This document shows positions 5,115 to 6,884 of a stretch of DNA of 6,884 nucleotides, piece by piece. Each line of letters begins with the position of its first letter. The first letter of the stretch is position 1. A program made the position numbers and the translations under genes. A model generated the notes under the pieces. The model was not told the DNA's origin and searched no databases. It was given only the letters and a program-made list of their open reading frames with translations. Origin of the DNA: a bacterium (GTDB lineage Bacteria; Ratteibacteria; UBA8468); assembly GCA_030637775.1 (NCBI GenBank), contig DAOWFY010000038.1, positions 1-6,884 on the forward strand. Reading direction: 5' to 3'.

Positions 5115-5822
5115 ATGAGAAAATTAAAAGTAGATACAGCCTTTATAGACTTACAAGGAACAATTACCGATGATATCTCCCGAAATAATTATTTCTCTGA
5201 CCCGGATTTAAGAGGGGATTATTTTGGAGGAATTCTTCGGGATACTCTGATAAAAAAGTTTAGGATTTCTTCCTCTGAAGCATTGGAGAGAATAAAAGAG
5301 GTTACCAACCCCTGCGGCTGGTTTGACCCTTTTTATGCTGTTTCTCATTCCGATTGGGGAATATCAGAAGAAGAGATATGGAGAAAAATTCTTAAGTGGC
5401 AAAATGAACATATCATAGTTATTAAGGATGCGATAGATATGGTGAAAGAACTCCGCAGGAGAAATTTTAATCTATATATGGTAAGTAATTGCGCTAAAAA
5501 GGTAGTTCTTGCCCAATTGACTACCGCTAAATTAGCTAAAAGAAATAACTCCTCATATTTCAAACAGATCTATGGGTGTTTCGATCTCGGTCTTCAGAAA
5601 GATAATCCCTTGGTCTACGAAAAAATCTTAAGAATAGAGGATCTTGCTCCTGAAGAGGTGGTAATGATTGGGAATGAACCGGGTATAGATTCAGAATCTC
5701 CTCATAAAGCCGGAATTTGCTATAGTATCATTGTGGACAGGAAACAGAAAAATAGGATAATTGCTAAGGATGGCGCTATCTTTGTGAATAGTTTAAGGAT
5801 CGTTCCCCAGATATTAAAATGA
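5115..5822 (+). CDS. HAD-superfamily hydrolase-like protein with noncanonical motif I
   Basis: This is a 235-residue Rossmann-fold HAD protein, probably cytoplasmic. Motif I is FIDLQGTITDD (10-20): the nucleophile Asp12 is present, but the general acid/base Asp two residues later is Gln14. Motif II is YMVSN (121-125, Ser124), motif III Lys162 in LGLQKDNPLVY, and motif IV VMIGNEPGIDSE (183-194), with GNE in place of the common GD and Asp192. Between motifs I and II is a helical cap of about 90 residues (C1 type). In the family, phosphatases need the second Asp, whereas dehalogenases and phosphonatases lack it; the substrate here is therefore open. ATG 5115 lies 8 nt after the MBL stop with a weak ribosome site, so co-transcription is likely. 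No terminator is visible after the stop. Confidence 0.83.
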   Translation: MRKLKVDTAFIDLQGTITDDISRNNYFSDPDLRGDYFGGILRDTLIKKFRISSSEALERIKEVTNPCGWFDPFYAVSHSDWGISEEEIWRKILKWQNEHIIVIKDAIDMVKELRRRNFNLYMVSNCAKKVVLAQLTTAKLAKRNNSSYFKQIYGCFDLGLQKDNPLVYEKILRIEDLAPEEVVMIGNEPGIDSESPHKAGICYSIIVDRKQKNRIIAKDGAIFVNSLRIVPQILK

Positions 5823-5828
5823 TATTTT

Positions 5829-5966
5829 TTAAAGGAAATTATAACCTTGAAATTGCCTCCAGCCATATCCATAGCCGGTTTCGTACAGCGCGACAATTTC
5901 ATCCACGGAAAAATAGATGTTAAAGAAGTGCCCTAAAGTTTCACCAATACAGAACTTGTTGACAAC
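5829..5966 (-). pseudogene. Minus-strand C-terminal coding fossil, copy 1
   Basis: The minus strand is open for 45 codons with no start codon and ends at 5829-5831. It reads protein-like: GETLGHFFNIYFSVDEIVAL followed by YETGYGYGWRQF. The part GETLGHxFNIYFSVDEIVALYxTGYxYG recurs in copy 2 (6744 onwards) in the same frame, with different downstream endings; a 2-nt indel breaks the upstream frame between copies. It looks like the tail of a duplicated gene, now decayed. I do not recognise the family with certainty. Confidence 0.4.
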
Positions 5967-5991
5967 TTAATAAAATTGAGGTATAAATATA
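5862..5991 (+). repeat. Direct repeat R2, copy 1 (about 130 bp)
   Basis: This matches 6753-6884 in the same orientation. There are five substitutions over the first about 80 bp, a short variable stretch with a 2-nt length difference (5948-5954 against 6835-6843), then identity through a promoter-like block. Together with copy 2 it brackets the DUF4258/YgiT pair. Confidence 0.92.
5959..5987 (+). promoter_or_regulatory. Orphan promoter block in repeat R2, copy 1
   Basis: TTGACA (5959-5964), 17 bases, TATAAA (5982-5987), followed by AATAGTA as in front of hicB. No start codon follows at the leaderless position. It appears to be a strong promoter whose gene has decayed. Confidence 0.5.
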
Positions 5992-6090
5992 ATAGTAGAT
6001 TTGACATCAAAATTTCTCTACCCGCCCCCTTAAACATTGCTTCCTGTAAAGATGAGGCACAGCCAACTATCACAATATGGGAAGATTGAA
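5991..6090 (+). pseudogene. Probable ghost of a HicB-type antitoxin gene
   Basis: Behind the hicB-like promoter block, 6036-6055 matches hicB 1821-1840 at 19 of 20 bases and in the same reading frame (Ile-Ala-Ser-Cys-Lys-Asp). The frame continues to TGA at 6087-6089, coding for PTITIWED at its end. Promoter and match are about 45 bp apart here but about 275 bp apart in the intact module, implying an internal deletion of roughly 230 bp. There is no usable start. An alternative is a chance or recombination-borrowed 20-mer, but with the shared promoter this is less likely. Confidence 0.4.
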
Positions 6091-6126
6091 AGGTTATTCT
6101 GAGGCAAGTGTGCATTGATGGATAAA

Positions 6127-6351
6127 TCAAGCAAGTTGATAAACAGGGATTTCAAGCATTTTGGAGATGTTGTGAGATTCAATCACTTTTTGGACTTTAT
6201 TAGCTACATCAGGTGAAAAGTATTCTTCGCCACAGGTTGGGCAAACTTCAGCTGGCACATTTTCGACGGCAATCAACTTACCTTTATACCATTGAGTGTA
6301 CGTAATGACTTTAGAAACGGCCTTGCTATGACATACAGAACACTTACTCAT
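6127..6351 (-). CDS. YgiT/MqsA-type zinc-finger protein, probable antitoxin
   Basis: This 74-residue protein matches the N-terminal zinc-binding domain of YgiT/MqsA. CSVC (4-7) and CPTCGEEY (37-44) provide the two CxxC pairs, separated by strands containing the family-typical NVPAEVCPTCGEE. A helix follows (ANKVQKVIES), then a short tail, IPVYQLA. MqsA's C-terminal helix-turn-helix is absent, so it probably does not bind DNA alone. It is encoded directly after a DUF4258 gene, a pairing common in putative toxin-antitoxin loci, and would be the antitoxin. The start is firm: a perfect AGGAGGTG ribosome site lies upstream, overlapping the toxin's stop, so synthesis should be coupled and high. The zinc-finger family is certain; the antitoxin role is inferred. 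Confidence 0.85.
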   Translation of the reverse strand: MSKCSVCHSKAVSKVITYTQWYKGKLIAVENVPAEVCPTCGEEYFSPDVANKVQKVIESHNISKMLEIPVYQLA

Positions 6352-6357
6352 AATTTC

Positions 6358-6657
6358 TCACCTCCTGATTTTATTATCAACCCATTCATTTGGATTAGGT
6401 TCATATACCGTTACAATACTTATCATTGGAAAAAACGCAATCTGAATATGTAGGGGTCTGTCGTCTTTGGTCTTTCCGTATATAAGACAACTTGGTCCAT
6501 ATTTGTCAGAGGGATAATCTTCTATTATTTCCCCATTAAGTATCGCCTGTTCAACTTCTTGCGAACTAACATTTCTGTTAATCCTTTGTTCAAGTCCATG
6601 TTTAGTATAACGAAATCGTTTTTCTGTGAAGGTTTGGCATATTCCATTAATCTTCAC
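6358..6657 (-). CDS. DUF4258 domain protein, probable toxin
   Basis: This 99-residue protein fits the DUF4258 pattern: an N-terminal YTKHGLEQRINRNVS (18-32), a helix VEQAILNGEIIEDYPSDKYG (35-54), two strands around CLIYGKTKDDRPLHIQIAF, and the ending ISIVTVYEPNPNEW (79-92). The conserved His and Arg in KHGLEQR and the YEPNPNEW end are hallmarks. DUF4258 proteins resemble small RelE/BECR-like or HicA-like nucleases and are often encoded with YgiT zinc-finger proteins, so a toxin role is plausible but inferred. The start is GTG at 6657, 6 nt after a TATAAT box, apparently leaderless, and would limit toxin translation relative to the antitoxin with its perfect ribosome site. The gene pair lies between the two copies of the 130-bp repeat. 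Confidence 0.82.
   Translation of the reverse strand: MKINGICQTFTEKRFRYTKHGLEQRINRNVSSQEVEQAILNGEIIEDYPSDKYGPSCLIYGKTKDDRPLHIQIAFFPMISIVTVYEPNPNEWVDNKIRR
6359..6366 (-). promoter_or_regulatory. Consensus ribosome binding site embedded in the toxin's stop
   Basis: On the minus strand AGGAGGTG lies 7 nt before the ATG at 6351. The same bases encode the last two Arg codons (AGG AGG) and most of the TGA stop of the DUF4258 gene. Ribosomes finishing the toxin thus sit on the antitoxin's start site. Confidence 0.85.
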
Positions 6658-6663
6658 AAAATA

Positions 6664-6691
6664 ATTATAGCATATATTTCCAAAGAATCAA
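6664..6691 (-). promoter_or_regulatory. Extended -10 promoter of the DUF4258/YgiT pair
   Basis: On the minus strand TTGATT (6686-6691), 16 bases, then TGCTATAAT with the extended TGn motif (-10 at 6664-6669). The GTG start at 6657 begins 6 nt downstream, close to the predicted transcription start, so the toxin cistron should be leaderless. Confidence 0.65.
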
Positions 6692-6752
6692 AAAGGCGAT
6701 AGACTTCTTTCGAGCTTTCAAGATATCAAAAAGGAAAGTTTATTCAACTTGT

Positions 6753-6884
6753 GCCATACTCATAGCCGGTTCCGTAGAGCGCGACAATTTCATCCACGGA
6801 AAAATAGATGTTAAAGGAGTGCCCTAAAGTTTCACCGACCGATACAACTTGTTGACAACTTAATAAAATTGAGGTATAAATATA
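6753..6884 (+). repeat. Direct repeat R2, copy 2 (continues to window edge)
   Basis: This is the second copy of the 130-bp repeat at 5862-5991, offset about 891 bp. It ends at the window edge still in register, so its true right border is unknown. Confidence 0.92.
6852..6880 (+). promoter_or_regulatory. Promoter block in repeat R2, copy 2
   Basis: TTGACA (6852-6857), 17 bases, TATAAA (6875-6880), identical to copy 1. By analogy with 1519-1554, a small gene, perhaps another antitoxin, could start just past the window edge. Confidence 0.5.

Larger units (their letters stand above)
6744..6884 (-). pseudogene. Minus-strand C-terminal coding fossil, copy 2 (runs off the window)
   Basis: The minus strand is open from the window edge to TGA at 6744-6746 and carries GETLGHSFNIYFSVDEIVAL then YGTGYEYGTS, the same peptide as copy 1 with a different short end. 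The upstream part of the open frame crosses the promoter-like block and does not look coding. It may be a truncated gene end. Confidence 0.35.

Noticed and set aside
4928-5173. 81-codon plus-strand frame overlapping the MBL and HAD genes
   Set aside because: It is out of frame with two clearly assigned genes and lacks any motif.
5823-5861. Terminator after the HAD gene
   Set aside because: A T-run is present (5825-5830), but no GC-rich stem precedes it.
5933-6130. 65-codon minus-strand frame MIYPSMHTC...
   Set aside because: It crosses the promoter block and the probable hicB ghost in another frame, with no ribosome site and no recognisable motif.
5862-6884. R2 repeats as integron attC sites, since size (about 130 bp) and toxin-antitoxin cargo would fit
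   Set aside because: They lack the paired RYYYAAC/GTTRRRY core sites and an overall palindrome, and contain coding fossils and a promoter instead.

Overview
The window reads as chromosomal DNA of an AT-rich bacterium whose own codons are rich in AAA, GAA, ATA and TTA. No ribosomal RNA or other phylogenetic marker is present, so placement is open. A fused TsaC/Sua5 plus low-molecular-weight phosphatase gene followed by rpiB resembles the Firmicutes ywlC-ywlE-ywlF neighbourhood. From memory, such fusions also occur in uncultured lineages such as Omnitrophota, but that is a guess.

Layout. (1) 56-1497, plus strand: a tRNA threonylcarbamoyladenosine synthase/arginine-or-tyrosine phosphatase fusion overlaps rpiB by 4 nt. 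(2) 1485-2152: a HicB/HicA-type toxin-antitoxin cassette lies directly behind rpiB. About 120 bp of the rpiB 3' end recurs behind it (2153-2272), so the cassette is bracketed by two rpiB tails about 90% identical. (3) 2366-5822: three consecutive plus-strand genes encode metal-dependent hydrolases of three different folds: a calcineurin-like phosphoesterase, a metallo-beta-lactamase-fold protein and a HAD-like protein. The first is split by a -1 frameshift at a run of eight A. The second has a 269-bp MITE-like element inserted after its fourth codon. The element has 25-bp terminal inverted repeats and a TAA target duplication, and removing it in silico restores the reading frame exactly. (4) 5823-6884: an accessory tail. 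Two direct repeats of about 130 bp (5862-5991 and 6753-6884) bracket a minus-strand DUF4258/YgiT zinc-finger pair. Each repeat carries a promoter-like block related to the one in front of hicB, plus a minus-strand coding fossil. After the first repeat lies a stretch sharing 19 of 20 bases with the hicB 3' region, apparently the ghost of another module.

How the genes work together. The first two genes are housekeeping functions: translation fidelity, protein dephosphorylation and the pentose phosphate pathway. The three hydrolases are probably co-transcribed (junctions of 8 nt or less once the element is removed) and may act in one salvage or detoxification route; the substrate cannot be read from the sequence. 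The two toxin-antitoxin cassettes are mobile accessory units. Both sit between direct repeats of similar size, which is the most unusual organisational theme here. Several promoters place the predicted transcription start at or within a few bases of the start codon, suggesting leaderless mRNAs.
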